Shown: piece after piece, positions 22,901-37,389 of the stretch | Numbering within the stretch: position 1 is the first letter of the stretch | How the letters are laid out: every line of letters starts with the position of its first letter | Assembly: GCF_901709675.1 (NCBI RefSeq) | Contig: NC_051098.1 | Location: forward strand, 3,794,000-3,857,999 | Direction of reading: 5' to 3' | DNA: 64,000 nt | From: Syngnathus acus | Taxonomy: Eukaryota > Chordata > Actinopteri > Syngnathiformes > Syngnathidae | Translations under genes and position numbers: made by a program | Notes under the pieces: model-generated | Told to the model about the DNA's origin: nothing | What the model saw: the letters and a program-made list of their open reading frames with translations, nothing else | Database searches by the model: none

Positions 22901-25900
22901 GAGAAACTTCCAGCCTCCTGACAAGAGACAGAAAATGCAATAAGACAGTTCATTAAACATGCAACAAGAAATATAGATTACATCTGCAGAGTTACTGCAC
23001 CTTTCCTTCCATGTTAGATTGCTGAGTGGAGTTGCTGTGAGCGACATGCAGATTCTGTCTCTGCAATAGTCGGCTGCTCTCCTTCTCCAGGAAGATTTTG
23101 GTCTTGTCAATGGATGCACAATGTGAGGAGTTGAATCCGCCAAATCTGAACAGTGTGAAACTGCATCATTGGTGTGGATTATATTACTTGGATCTTAAAT
23201 TGCCCCTCGATCTAATATATATGCATAAAAGTATATTTATTGAACTGAATGTCATAAATGAGCAAATTGTGATATCAATCGACCATTAATTAGAATGCCT
23301 TTTGTGTTGCATGGAATCACATATTTTAATATATTGGATTTCAGTCATATAAAAAAAATAGGGATGCAAGGATTATGATTTTAAAAATCACCAGCAATAC
23401 ACAAAATGCCCTTCTAAAATGTTGGAACAATGAGGCCCATTTCTTTTTTGTTTTTGCTGTGCACTAAAAATATTTGATGAAAAGATTGAAAATGAGAAAT
23501 TTCAGCATTCATTTAAAGGTACAGTAATCCCTCATTTCTCGCGGATAATTGGTTCCAAAAACCACCCGCGATAAGTGAAATCCGCGAAGTACGGTCACCC
23601 TCTGATCTGTACTTTTTTTTTTTTTCTATCTGTACATTTTTTGTGTGTCAATAAATGTATATGAAATCATTTAAGTGGATATTTTATTAGAACATTAAAT
23701 AATTGTTTCAAACATGTATATAATACATTAATAGCATAAATAACTGAACATTTTGTATAAATATTGAAAATATAAATATTATACGTGTGCGTGTAACATG
23801 TTCACAAGAAATACTGGGCAGGCTAACGAGTTAGCGGAAAGATGCTAATTTGCGATCGTGCTAACATGAAAACGGACCTCTAAAGCAGGGGTGTCAAACT
23901 CATTTTTTTCGCGGGCCACATTGTAGTCATAGCTTCTTTCGGAGGGCCATTATGACCGTCAACCCAAATAAATGTATGAGCACCTCATATTATATACAGT
24001 AAAAGCTACAAAACGAACTGACAAATAACTCGTTTTCAAATCAGACGAGTAAAAACTGGTCCAATATCTAAAAAAAAGATATCATTAAAAGTGAAGACAA
24101 TTTGCAATTCTAGTCATGACACACGAATTTGATGCACAATTTGTCTTTGCGGGCCATATAAAATGATGTGGCGGGCCTTATCTGGCCCCTGGGCCTCGAG
24201 TTTGACACCTGTGCTCTAAAGGAATTTTAACGAACATTTGGAGCAATACAACATTGTCCTAAAGGTTAGACAAATGTGATCGGTCATTTCTCTTGTTAGG
24301 AGACCCACTTACATCGTCAATGACTCCTGTACCACTGTAACCGACATATGTACATGAACGTAAAACAGGAAGTTTTGAAAAACGGCCTGAAAACGGCCTT
24401 CAAAATGAATCACCCTACCTCAAATCAAAGCACGGCTGAATAACATAAATAACATGGGGAATTCTTAACACATACTGTAAATATGTTTTTAGAACAACTT
24501 TTATTATTATAATTTTTTATAACAAGGTACAAGTGTACATACTGTAAATATGTTTTTAGAACTCTTATTATTATAACAATTTTTCTATAACAAGGTACAA
24601 CACTGTAAATATGTTTTTAGAACTCTTATTATTATTATAATTTTTTTTATAAAAAGGTACAAGTGTACGCACTGCAATTGTGTGGGCACTGCTTGCCTTC
24701 TGCTGGCGTGTGGGCAGGTTTTGTACCATAATTCCTCAATTTCGAAGTTTTATTATGACTTTTAATTTTTTTTTTTAATTTGGAAAAAAAAATACGCGAT
24801 GTAGTGAAACCGCGATAAACGAACCGCGATGTAGCGAGGGATTACTGTATATAAATCAAAAACATGTTTAAAATAACCAACAAAATTGTCAGGGGAGTAT
24901 CAAGATGGCACATAATACTTGTTTGCAAATCGAAACCTCATTGTGCCATCACTTTCAGTCAGTGTAAATGTAAATGCTGGAATAAATTTTTAGACTGGAT
25001 GAGTAAATCAGTATGTTACAATAACACAAAGGCTGAACTGTACTTACTCCAGGATGGTGTTTTTACTGTCATGTACTGAGGAAGGAAGCTGTTCGTCCAG
25101 ATCATCCACATTTAGTGATGAGTCTCGTTGGCCACAGGAGGGCGACGTCACCTTATTTTTGTCCTTTTGTCTGGAGGAATTTCCTCCTTCACCTAATTCC
25201 AACTCACTACAAGTCCAACGCAGAGGAAATTGATTATGTTTTTAAAATCCAAGTTGCAATGTAGTACCAACTTCATTTTCAATGTCATAACTACATCTGT
25301 GAACATTTCAGCATACCTGACTCTGCGACTGAGCCGGTCGCATCGTTCTTCCAGCAGAGCCACTTTACACTCCAGTTGCTCTTTGTCCTCCTTCACCCTC
25401 CTGCTTTCCTCCCTGACTTTGTCTCTCTCCTCCTTTGACCTCTCCTCCTCCCGCCGGGCCTCATTCTTCTCCTCCCGCACCACGCGGAGGAGTTCTCGAG
25501 CTTGAGCTTGCTCCTCCTTCATTCTCCCTAGCGCCAGCTTCAGCTGATCTCTCTCCATGGTCACTTGGTGTAAGACCTGAACATACAAATTAAATTTTTA
25601 TTAATACGTAGGTAACCTTCTTTATCACAAAACACCCCACCCCTATCCGTTTGTCAAGATCCTCCTCCTCTTCACCAAGCACCTTCCTCTTCCTGTTAAC
25701 ATCTTCAGTCTAGGAAGATACATTATTAGTCCAAATAGTAGTAGCTGTGTTCTGGTGAGTTCAAATTGTACCTTGCTGTGAAGAATTTCTTCCTCTCTCT
25801 TCAGCTTTTTTGCTCTCAGGTCCAACTGACTGATCAGATCCTGTAGTTCTGACTCCTGCAGAAAGAATCAAAAGATTTGAAGTACCATGTTGAAATGTGT

Positions 25901-28900
25901 ATTCCCGCAGTTTTTAATCATCTTACAATGTACCAAAAGTAAGATAAATTTACAGGGGGAGGGGGGGGGGGGGTTGTTTATGCACCATTCACTCATCGTG
26001 TGAAAATGTATTGTCCACTTGAATTCTCCCAGGCAATTGGATTCATTTCAGGAGGTGCTTGGTACCGAGATAAAACATTTCAAGGTTATAAACAGCAGGC
26101 CGTGAACTATTTTGCCCAGTGGAGTAAGATTACGTTTGTGGCAAAAGAAAGCACTCTCACTCCCATAATTTTATTGCTTCATATTTTCAGCATACAAGTG
26201 TTTTATGTTAACATATTTTCTGTAATAACCCCTTTATTACTGCTTGATCATAGTTTAGTGATAAACTCTGGAGCATCTCGACTTGCAGACAAATTTACAG
26301 TGCTTTGTTGCAGCAGGAATGCAACTCTTGTCAACCAATGGCCCCCTATAATACAAACATTTTGCATGAAACATCAGTGCAACCATCTCGCTTACTCTGA
26401 TATCCTGACTCTTTATCAGCCTTCTTGTTAAAAGGCCAATATTTCCTTTAGCCATATGACAGGTTGCATGTACAGGATATCGATGTACGAGTCTGACTGA
26501 TCTTACCCTGTGTGAATGTGTCAGCTGTGCCTTTTCTATTTCACTGTCAAGTTGCTTGTGGAGTCTTTCCAGCTCATGAGCATGTGAGGCCTGAAGATGC
26601 TCTCTGTCAATCTGCAGAGTAGAAAGCAAGCGATCCCTCTGGGCACTTTCCTGTAACAAATAAACACAAAAAATCAAATACAATACAAAATCCTTTAAAA
26701 AAAAAAAAAGGATTAATCCTATAAGTCGGTTATCTCATTTTGAGCTGGAAAAGATGATCCATGCAATGTTTGCATTTTTTCTGTGGAACCTATCCTCACA
26801 TCATTTTTGACAAACTCAACTCTCGGCATTCTGAAACGCCCTGAAATGTCACAAGATGGGCCCAAAAGCCGGGTCCGGGTACAACAAAGTACTGTAAACT
26901 GAAGTGATACTAGATTGAGAGAAAAATCTTTGTATCTCGGGAGAAAGCTAAATTAAGCATAGGGCTGCTTGATTGTGGATAAAATCATCATCAGAATTAT
27001 TTTGTTCAATGTTAAAATCACAATTATTTATATGATTATGTTTTTGAAATTGAAACAGCATTTATTGGACATGTTTGGAACAGCATTTATTGAACATGTT
27101 TTAAAAGAGAAACGTTCCTGTTAAATATGTCCTGGGTCTCCATTCTCTACACTCTCAAAACAGAAACGGCAAATAATAATTTTTCCTCGATTATATGAAT
27201 CTTGCAATTGTGTAGAGCCAAAATCGTAATAATGTTTAAAATTCAATTACCGTCTTTTTCCATGTATAATGCGCCCCCATGTATAATACGCACCCTAAAA
27301 ATGGCATGTCGATGCTGGAAAAAAAACTGTACCCATGTATAATACGCACCCAAATTTTGACTTTTTTTTTTCTTTTAAATTTTTATTTATTTATTTTTTA
27401 TTTTTTTTTAAAGTCCCAATGATCGTCACACACGCGTCTGGGTGTGGTGAAATTTGTCCTCTGCATTTGACCCATCCCCGTGTGATTTTGATCCATCCCC
27501 TGGGGGAGAGGGGAGCAGTGAGCAGCAGCGGCGCCGCGCTCGGGAATCATTTGGTGATCTAACGCCCCAATTCCAACCCTTAATGCTGAGTGCCAAGCAG
27601 GGAGGCAATGGGTCCCATTTTTATAGTCTTTGGTATGACCCGGCCGGGTTACTTAAGTCCGTAAACATAAAATTATTTCAGAAAAAAGATCATCTTTGGG
27701 AACAACCGGATGTTATTCTGCCGGTCAGTATCACTGCGCATGCAGTAGCAAACTCGATAGCGAAGAAATATGTGAGACTCTCAACGGGATCACCAATATT
27801 TGAGTGATGTTCCAGTTATTTATCACAATTATTTATTATTATAATAATAATATATATATGTAATATATATAATAATTATTCATTTATTATTCACAATTGT
27901 CATGGTGATCTTTCTGGTGATTTCTCAACTAAGCTGGATGTATTTTTTTTGTTGGCGTTGATTTCTCCGACTGCCCAGAAAGGCACCACCGCGATCAGTT
28001 AGGTTAAAATGAAAAGAGAGGAAAGTGACGTTGTAAAGAACCATCCGTGACAAGATTTTCTTCAAAAATTGTTGTACCATGATTTTCTTCACAAAAAAAA
28101 AGAAAAATGTAAAAAAATTGTACCCGTGTATAATGCGCACCCCAGATTTTAGGACAATCAATCAGTTAAATTTTGCGGATTATACATGGAAAAAACGGTA
28201 ATTGAGCAGCCCTAATTTGGCATTGGCTGTTAATTGACATTATGGAACGACTTTGCTGCATGTTATTTTAAACACGTTTTTTTTTTTTTTCAAATTCCAG
28301 TCATTTGTGACTCATTTATTTTTTAGGGTAATGTTGATGAGTCTGAAACATCAAACTGTTTTATCATCATTGTTTCATTTCCTGTTTAAATTATGAGGTA
28401 GGCAATTATAAACACTTTTAGGGAGTAAGAGGGGGGTCATATTCTCGCATTTGTTTTGCAATAGGAGGTAGGGCTAAGTCATAAGTAGGCATGTTAAAAA
28501 CACAACAGACATGAAGTTATGAAAACAAACATGAATCAAAAAGCCCTTCGAAATGAAATTGTTTGCCTGCTTGACAATCAAAAATTCAGTCCACAATACT
28601 TATTGCTTGTGATTTTGGTAGAAGTGTTGTTTCTCCATCTAATTATGTGAATGACGGCTTGCTGAAATTATAGATGGCTTTAGATAGACATCTTTCTCAG
28701 CACAATGAGAGCAGAAATAGCAGAAAAAACAACTGACCTCCTCCAGTTGTTTCTCTCTGATGTTGTTCAGCTCTTTCTTGTGCTCCTCCCTCAGCGCTTC
28801 CAGTTTCTTTTCATGGTCACGCTGCACTTCTTCCCGCACTTCCACTAGCAAATCAGACAGCTGCACAAGGAAAAGTAGGGTCGAATGAAAGCTTTATCAT

Positions 28901-31900
28901 AGTGAATTTGCAAAGTACTTCAAATAGAGTACCTCTCTGTGGTACTTTGCAAGCTGCTCTTCAGGACGTGGACCAATCAGCTCCCTCCTGCTCTCTGTAC
29001 CAATAACCTTTAAGCACACAAAAAACAGACAGTAAAAAAATTACCATTAAGATGTTGTGTCTCGTTAACATGCTCATTGCTGGGGTTTTTTAATAATTAA
29101 AAAAAAAATTATCAACTACCTCCCGTTTAAAAGAGCTTAGTTTCTCTTCTTGGAGTTTCTTTTTTTCTGCTCGCAGCTTCCCGTCTGACTCCGCCTTCAG
29201 ACGCTCAATCTCCAAGTTATTCTGAGCCTCCAACTTGTCACGTTCTGCTGCCTTTTCTTCTTCAAGTGTGATACGCAAGTCTTTCAGCATAGCTTCACTC
29301 TCCTCCCTGACAAAAATATAGCTACACATCAACATTGTATCAATTAAAGCTTAGTACATTCCTTTCATGTGACCATTCATCGTACTCATCTATTATGTTT
29401 ACAATTTGGACAAATAAATCATTCAATGTTTGTGTCAGTATTAATATAAGTATTATTAAAGCCACATGAACATTCAAGCAATTCAAGCAAGCAACGATTT
29501 GTGTTTTTGCATTATAAAAATAATTTCATGCAACAAGTGCTCCCGTGCACCTTCGTGACTCTGACCTGAGCTCGTGAAGCTGCCTCTCTCTCTCCTTCAA
29601 AGCAGATTCTTTTAGTGCCTCCAGGATCCGGTCAGACTCCATGTTCAACCTTACCTCCTCTTCTTGTCTCTTGGACAGAAGATGCTGTTTTAGAGTCCTG
29701 ACAAGGCAGAAAAAACAAAATAAACAAAACTTATCACAGGTTTTTTTCAACAGTAAATGTTATTTGGTATTAACATGCAAATGACACATTATGATGACCT
29801 TACACCTCTTGGATTAGATACCACTCAAAATGAATGCGGTTCTTGCTAAAACAAGAAATATTTTAAAACGGTGAAAAGTGACATGTAGATGACTGGTTTT
29901 TAGTCCATCCATCCATTATCTGTACCGCTTGTCCCCAGGGGGTCGTGGGCGTGCTGGAGCCTATCCCAGCCGTCATCGGGCAGTAGGCAGGGGACACCCT
30001 GAATTGGTTGCCAGCCAATCACGGGGCACACAGAACCGAACAACCATCGCACTCAATCGGCATGGCCTATCATGCATGTTTTTGGGATGTGGGAGGAAAT
30101 GGGTGGACCTGGAGAAAACCCACGCAGGCACTGGGAGAACATGCAAACTCCACACAGGGAGGGCCGGAGGTGGAATCGAACCCGTACCCTCTGAACTGTG
30201 AGGCGGACGTGCTAACCAGTGCCCCACTGTGCTTCCCATTGTTTCAGTATCATTGATAATTAATAGAATTGTGAGACTGGAAAATAACAAATCGTAGTAT
30301 CCTGGCTATAGGACCATAATTTGTTGGCTCCTCAGAGATAAAAAAGTTCAGGGTGATGATCTGTTGAATTTGTTAGCTTCTTTATCCTTTTTGTATTGGA
30401 TTTCTCACATATATCATTTGATTGACAAGGAGATGATTCTAAACAAAACACAAGGTTTCAAAGTACAAAGTGCTGATAAAAAACATCGACAAATTGAGCG
30501 TGATTACGATAGTACCTGAGTTTTTCTTCACTCTCTTCTGTTAGCTTTATCTCCTCCTGTTCTTTACTTCTCAGCTCCTCTTGGAGGAGATAATTTCTTT
30601 GTTCCTTCTTCTGCATTAATTGGACCTTCTCTGCCTCCTCCTCTCTCTCTATTTCCTCCATGAAGAGAGAGATTCTCATCTCCTTCTCTCTTTTCAAACG
30701 TTCCTTCTCCTCTTCTTCCTCTCTGCTCATTGTCTCCTGAAGATTAAACGATCTACTTTTCTTCTCCCCCATTATTTGCCCATTGCGGTTCTCCACTCCC
30801 GAAATGACATTGCCACGCTTCCTGTCAAGCTCGCTGCTCCTCTCGTTTAGACTCTTTTCCTTTTCAGTATTCCTCCACTCATTTCCTTCCTCCCGGTCTT
30901 CTTTCTTCTCATTTTTCCAGATTCCAAAGTTTTCTTTCTCCAATGGGCTCACATAATTCTGTGAGGCAGTTTCTCCTTCATTGATTTGGGCATTGGAAGT
31001 TCTGGAGAGTCGACCTCTAGATGTTTCAGGCCTGGGTAGATTCACACCTGAGCTGAGACCAGTTGCTGTTTGTTGGCTCCCAACACTTGATTGGTGGAGC
31101 ACGAGTCTTTCTACTTTTGGAGATGCAGCTTTGTCTTTGACTGCAAGCTGCAAACGCCTTTGGAGAAAGCACATTTTGAATGTCAATTCATTAAAATGAC
31201 TTGCCTCTGGAGTCCTTCATGACAATATTCATTCATTTTAATAGTCACTACTCTGAGAACAGAAAATGTGATTTTCATTCATTTATCAGTTTTAAAAATT
31301 AGTGTAGTCCATCTATGCGTTTCCTACGCCTGGTTCAAATGTACAGGAAAAATGAGTGGCAGTGCATTAGAAACACAAGGTAGTTGGTGTCTGGAGTCTA
31401 TTCTGTAGAAACAATTTCACCATAAACATTCGTTTACTCTATATAAACAGCATGGAAGCAACTAACCTCTTGGCAGTCTCACCCTTTATGTACTTATCCA
31501 TCTCATCATTTTTTACTTCTTCATCATCATTATCCTCCAATGGACTCACAGAGCCAGACAGATCAGAAAAGTCCAAAACCTTTTCAGACATCTAGGTGAG
31601 ACAAAAGAATACCTTATCAAACAAGTTGTCCAGAACCACTGGCCTTATCTTTGCTATAGTAATATGTGCAAAACAAAATTCAAATGTAAGCAAACCATGA
31701 CTAAGAAAATATTTCCCAGCCCACATTCATTGTACCTTTTCTACAGATATACAGAAAATCTAGCTTTGTCTTGTGCTGCTTTCCAAATGTTAGCGCACAT
31801 TCACACTGAGCAGACATGACCTATAAAAATTACTCGGGAGTCACGGTTTAGGCCACATCTGATATACTGTAGCATGACCACAGAGATTTATTGCTTTAAC

Positions 31901-34900
31901 AAAGTTTTATTGACCAAGAGTGTCCCTCAATTGCAGCACAAATTTCTGTAGAGAGTGAACTGTTAAACGTTTAGGGGAGTGATATATCTTGTTCAGAGAC
32001 AGACACAGACACACAAAAAATCATTCAAGTGAAGGATAGATAAAGTCACACTGCATAATCACAATACCTTCACATTTATGGAGGATGAACCCTGCTTAAT
32101 GACATCGCTGGAATCAGAATGCTGCTATCACACGCACACACATGCAATCACCTAACTGACGATAAAAGCACTTAACCACTGTGGATATGGACACATGGAT
32201 TTGCTGCTTTTATCAAATGCGCATGTGCGCACATTTGATAAAAGCGCGCGCACGCACACGCGCGCAGACACACGCACAAAATCACAAAAGCAGTGTTTAG
32301 AGAAGCCATATCGCTGCCACGTATTAAAGCTGCAAATGCTATGCTTCTGTTGTGCAAACGAACCAGTGTTGCCAAAACAAAGTGAGCATGCGTGCAGAAA
32401 AATAAGACAACTTAAATGACCAAGGATTTGGTTGGAAAGGTGTCTCTGACCAATATATCACACATTAAAATAAGAAGACGCAAAACATGAATAGCCTGCA
32501 TCGTTATTATCTGCATGTGCTCCTTAAGACTGAGGTTGGATTTTGGGGACTGGCCCCGCATGGAAAGGTAAGCTAGCAACATGTCATGTGAGCACACAGC
32601 ACGCAGAGATTTAAAAGCAAACCCTACCTCTGCAGGAAGGAGGGATATATTATTCACGCTCTCCATCTTGCCAGGTTTCCTCTTTTGGTGAGACACTGTA
32701 AGGACGTCAAGTCTTGTTTCCTTGCCGCGCTGCGCAGATTGAATTGTTGCCATCTCAAACATCTCAATGGCCTCCTCTTCTTCATTCAGATATGCTGATT
32801 GAGTTTTTTGGGCGTCTAATTCATCTTTCAACTCTTTTCTCTCCCCCTGCGTTTCTCCATGATCACTGGCTACACAACTCTCCAAAACCTCCTCATCATC
32901 ATCTGTCAATTTTCTCTGACTCAGGGAGCATCGCTCCAAATCACCATGACTTTCACCATCCTCTTCCTCTATTCCATCATGTCCACCATCATTATCGGTG
33001 GTACTCTTATGCACGACTCCCTCATAATCAGTTTCCTTCACATCTGTGTCATTTCTTTGGGAGTCTTCAACAATATTATTGCCTTTCTCTTTCTCCTGCA
33101 CATCTTTGTCCATTAGTTCTGCACATTCTATTGTCTCCTTGTCATCATGCTGGACTGTCTCGGGTCTGTCATCTTTGTCTCCGACCTTGTCCAAATTTTC
33201 CTCATCTAGTAAAAAATCTATTCCTCCACCATCACTTTTGTCTTTCTTTTCACTTTCATAATCACTGGATGGCTTATGCTCAGTTTCTGGAGTGCCATGA
33301 CCTCCCCCCTCATTGTCTCTACTTTTCTCATCTGCTTCCTCATGTTTATTTTGGGTCTTTTTTTTGTCCTCAGTCTCCTCAAAAGGCTCTCCTTCGATCA
33401 CAGTCTCATTGAGATGGTTTCGAGCTGCCAGAGGGGATAAGCGGCGGCCCCTCAAAGAGTCCTTGAGTCCATCCATTCCAAACAGACACAAGGAAGAGAA
33501 AAGTAGGAAGGGGTAGTGAGGGGAAGCAGGCAGACAAACACAAGTCAGATCATTTTAACATGCATGCAAAGATAGTGGCAGTGATAATTTTGACAAATAA
33601 CATGCAGGACTGGCTGATGGTGTTTTGAAAGAAACATTAGATGACAAACAGTCACCAGCATGGAAAATACAGAACATGGCAAATAAAGACACATGCATGT
33701 GATTAAAAACATGTTACATATTGTGTAAGGGAAAGCTTGGTCTGTTGAGCACATTGGTGTATATGTGCCGCGCCTATTAAAAACAAAATTAATCCTAAAT
33801 TTATGTGGAAATTAGCAATTAAAAAAAAGCACTTTGTCATAGTTTTTCAAACTCTCAATATAAATCTGTCATTAAGAAAATGATATAGGGGGAAATCATC
33901 ACTCTCAAAATTGGCATGACGATTTCAAAATTGCTATGACGATTCCAAAATAGCTGTCATTTTTTTAAGCACATCAAGTTTTTTTCTCCACATCTTACCA
34001 GATAAGCGAAATTCTATTGATAAACTAAAGTAAGACTTGTCAGTTTATTTCAAATGGAATTATCTCCAAATACGTAGCAGCTTGTTTGTACAGTCACAGT
34101 TGAGACATGCACAGCGCCCAATAGGTCTGCTCTGTACTATCAAGATCTGCAAACAGAAAGCTAGTGTAGTAGGAATTAAGAGGACTGTCTTTTATCTTAA
34201 CCTCGCAGCCATGGGCATATCATTCTAAGTTCTATTTTATTTTATCCTTCTTTGTTGGGGGGATTGAAACCTTGTAACTATCCCATCTTAGTGTTTTATT
34301 TACATACGTACATAGACATTTATCTAATAGTTTTTAAGAAAATGATGAGCCTACAGCTCTAAAACTCGACGTGAAAGAAAAATTTAAGAAAAGAAAATGG
34401 ATTCCACACCCCAAATTAAAAAAAAAAAAACCATTGAACTTAAGTCATCATAAATTTTGTTCCACAATGCAATTAATGATTTTAGTGAGTAGAAGCAGAG
34501 AATTGACAAGAACCTGATGCACCCAGGATAGGGAAAATCCTCAAACAAGCAGTGTTCTGGTTAAAGCCATTAGGTGGCTAAACTGGGTGAAAAAGCTTGG
34601 GGCTTATAGGTACTAATGTTTATAAACCATGAGGATCCTGCAGTGAGCACAGGTCCGTCCGCATAGTGTGATTCTCTAATTTGTAATGGGTCTAATTTAA
34701 TATGAACTATAAATAACAAAAACACGAGGATGACCATGCTGTCGGAATTCAGATGGCAAAACAGTAGCAGTGACAGTAGGTAGAGAGTAGGACAAAGAGG
34801 AAGGTACAGTGGCAGCCATGCCCATAGGATAGATCCCAGCAGCACAGAAGCTACTCAAACACATCCTGGGTCATGGTGCAAATTTCACAAAAGATACAAA

Positions 34901-37352
34901 GAGAGAAAGATGAAAGAAAGATACAAAGGAGGATAAGATGGAAATATGATTAAATTAGAGAATGGTGAAGAGGTAGTGAACTTGTAAACACTTGTCACAA
35001 AGACAATAACAATTTTATCAAAACTAGAAACAGAGACAACTGATGCTTTGAGTGTTGACCAAAGTCAGCTGGAACAGCAAGCAGTGGAGCTTTCTGACAA
35101 TTAAACTATTCCTGATGTAATCTCAAAATATGCATCCTAGTTTAAGCATCGAGAACTCAATAAAGTGCACATCTCATTGAAGACACCAACTAATATCATG
35201 AAGCGCCTCAGTTTCAGTGAGCTCTTGATTTACAAAGACAGATTCACCTTTTTATACCCGAATGTAATTCTTATACAAGTAGTCAGATATTAAGCAAGCA
35301 CAGAACTCAAATACAAAAAATATTTTTTTTCTATTCAGAAATGTGAATAACTATTATTTAATGCATTAATAAATCACTTTAATATGTTCCCGTGTTTTGT
35401 AAAATACTAACTTCGAACATTCCTGGATAATAACTACCGTATTTTCCGGACTATAAAGCGCACCGGACTATAAGGCGCACCTTCAATAAATGGCCCATTT
35501 TAAAACTTTGTCCATATATAAGGTGCACTGGACTATAAGGCGCACCATTAATGCATTAATTTTCTGAGAGAGTCCTGTATAGGGGCCGACCAACCATTCG
35601 CACCGACATTCCACGAACCATTACCATTGTGAATGAACTTGTAAATATGTAACTATATCCTTTACTATATCCTTTGCAGATACGTAGGTTGATATTGCAA
35701 ATGAGAATCTGTTGTCAATTACCACTGTCACTACCAGAAAATTTTGATTAAAATAATAAATTAACAATTTTATGAAAGTTGAATGAATTTTTTATTAGAT
35801 GTATTAAGTTTGTTTTATTGTTGTATGAATAAGAAGGTTGATATTGGTGTTTGTGACTGCAGTAAACAGGCCAGGTTGCATCATGTCAGATTTTTTAATC
35901 CAAATCAAATCATTCTCCATTTTATCTTTTTTATTTCAACTTCAGACGCAACAAATTACTTTATAATCACAAAATAATGATCCATAGTCTTTTTGAGTCA
36001 TGATTCATAGTCTTCAGCGGGCCACTTATGATTGATTTTATGACACATTGCTTCGGGCCAGTTTAAATTTAGACGCGGGCCTCTTTTGGCCCACGGGCTG
36101 GAATTTGGTCCATATATATATGGCGCACCGGACTATATGGCGCACTGTTGGCTTTTGAGAAAATTTGAGATTTTAGGTGCGCCTTATAGTCCGGAAAATA
36201 CGGTAATTACTTTTTGCATTATAGTACATATGTTTTCTTTTAAAAGTTTCTACATACATGCATTAGCATTTACAGGGAAGAACATTAATTTAATTTCCAA
36301 TGCTGCTAATTTAGAACAGCCCATGGCATAAACCTTATATTGGGAGATCGTCTAATAAATTTAATAAGCACTGTGCATGGATGAGGGTCTTTGAATAGTG
36401 TGTGGTGCAGTCATGGGGGGGAAGAAAACTTATCAAACCTCCACTTTTCCCAAATATTTTGGTAGAAATTTTAGGATAAACCTAAAATGCACTACAAACT
36501 TTAAAACTCTGTTCAGTGTTTCAGTACTTCTTGCACAGATTTCTGTCCTCTAAAAGGGAGCTTCTTTTTTTCTTTAAATAGGCCCCCTCGAACCCCTCCT
36601 ACCCCATGACATCCACTTCTATGCCTTTCTGTGACGCTTCTCTGTTGCCACCTGCTGAATACACCTGAATACCACTTCTAATACTGATTCATAGATCAAG
36701 CACCTGTTCTATATCTTGACATTAAGCTCCTTGTGAGAGAACAGCAAGTACTGTAAGAAGTACTGAAATATTGAACAAGCAGACATGTGCATTGAAAGGT
36801 TCAGAGAATGTCAAATTAAATTGACAGATGTTACGGTAGATTTTATATCCATATAGAAATGTTGCGATCTCAATATTCTTAACTCTGTATGAGTAGTTTG
36901 TTAAATTAAATTCCCATGGAGATGTTAGGGTAGATTTTATATCCATATAGAAATTTTGCTATCTCAATATTCTTAACGCTGTATGAGTAGTTTGTCATTG
37001 CTTTGCTTGATTGAGGAAATATTAGCTATGACTAAAGCGTATATAACGTCTAAAAATATGAAGCCATCACTAAAATGAACACATACAAAAATGTTTCGTT
37101 TTAAATGAAAAATGAAGAACAGTCGCAAAAAAAAAAAAGAGACCAACACCTTTGTATTGATGTATGCGTTATGAGCATACCTGTCGAGATGGTGGTTCAG
37201 AACTCTGGCCTCCAGATATGTCCTGCATTTCTGGTTCAGTCCTTTCCTCTACTCGTGCTGCTGCACTACCGTCACTGTCCTGACCAACACCCGCGTGCAT
37301 GTAAACACAAACACACACAACACACACGCAAACATATACGCGCACATGCACG

Positions 37353-37389
<37 letters not shown>

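Larger units (their letters stand above)
23522..24847. mobile_element. TA-flanked MITE (CAGTAATCCCTC ends) in a CEP164 intron
   Basis: The left end CAGTAATCCCTC and the right end GAGGGATTACTG are inverted repeats bordered by TA at both sides. CGCGGAT and CCGCGAT motifs lie inside each end. TA duplication and end sequence suggest a Tc1/mariner/pogo relative. It is enlarged by a hAT MITE at 23886-24213 and by a threefold tandem repeat at about 24475-24670. A one-ended fragment of the same family sits near 13209. Confidence 0.8.

Noticed and set aside
32714-33412. 232-codon plus-strand frame rich in H, S and L
   Set aside because: It is the antisense shadow of the acidic CEP164 exon 8.
37356-37387. 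CRISPR-like or regulatory array from regular short repeats
   Set aside because: Plain CA dinucleotide repeats without spacers, in an animal genome.
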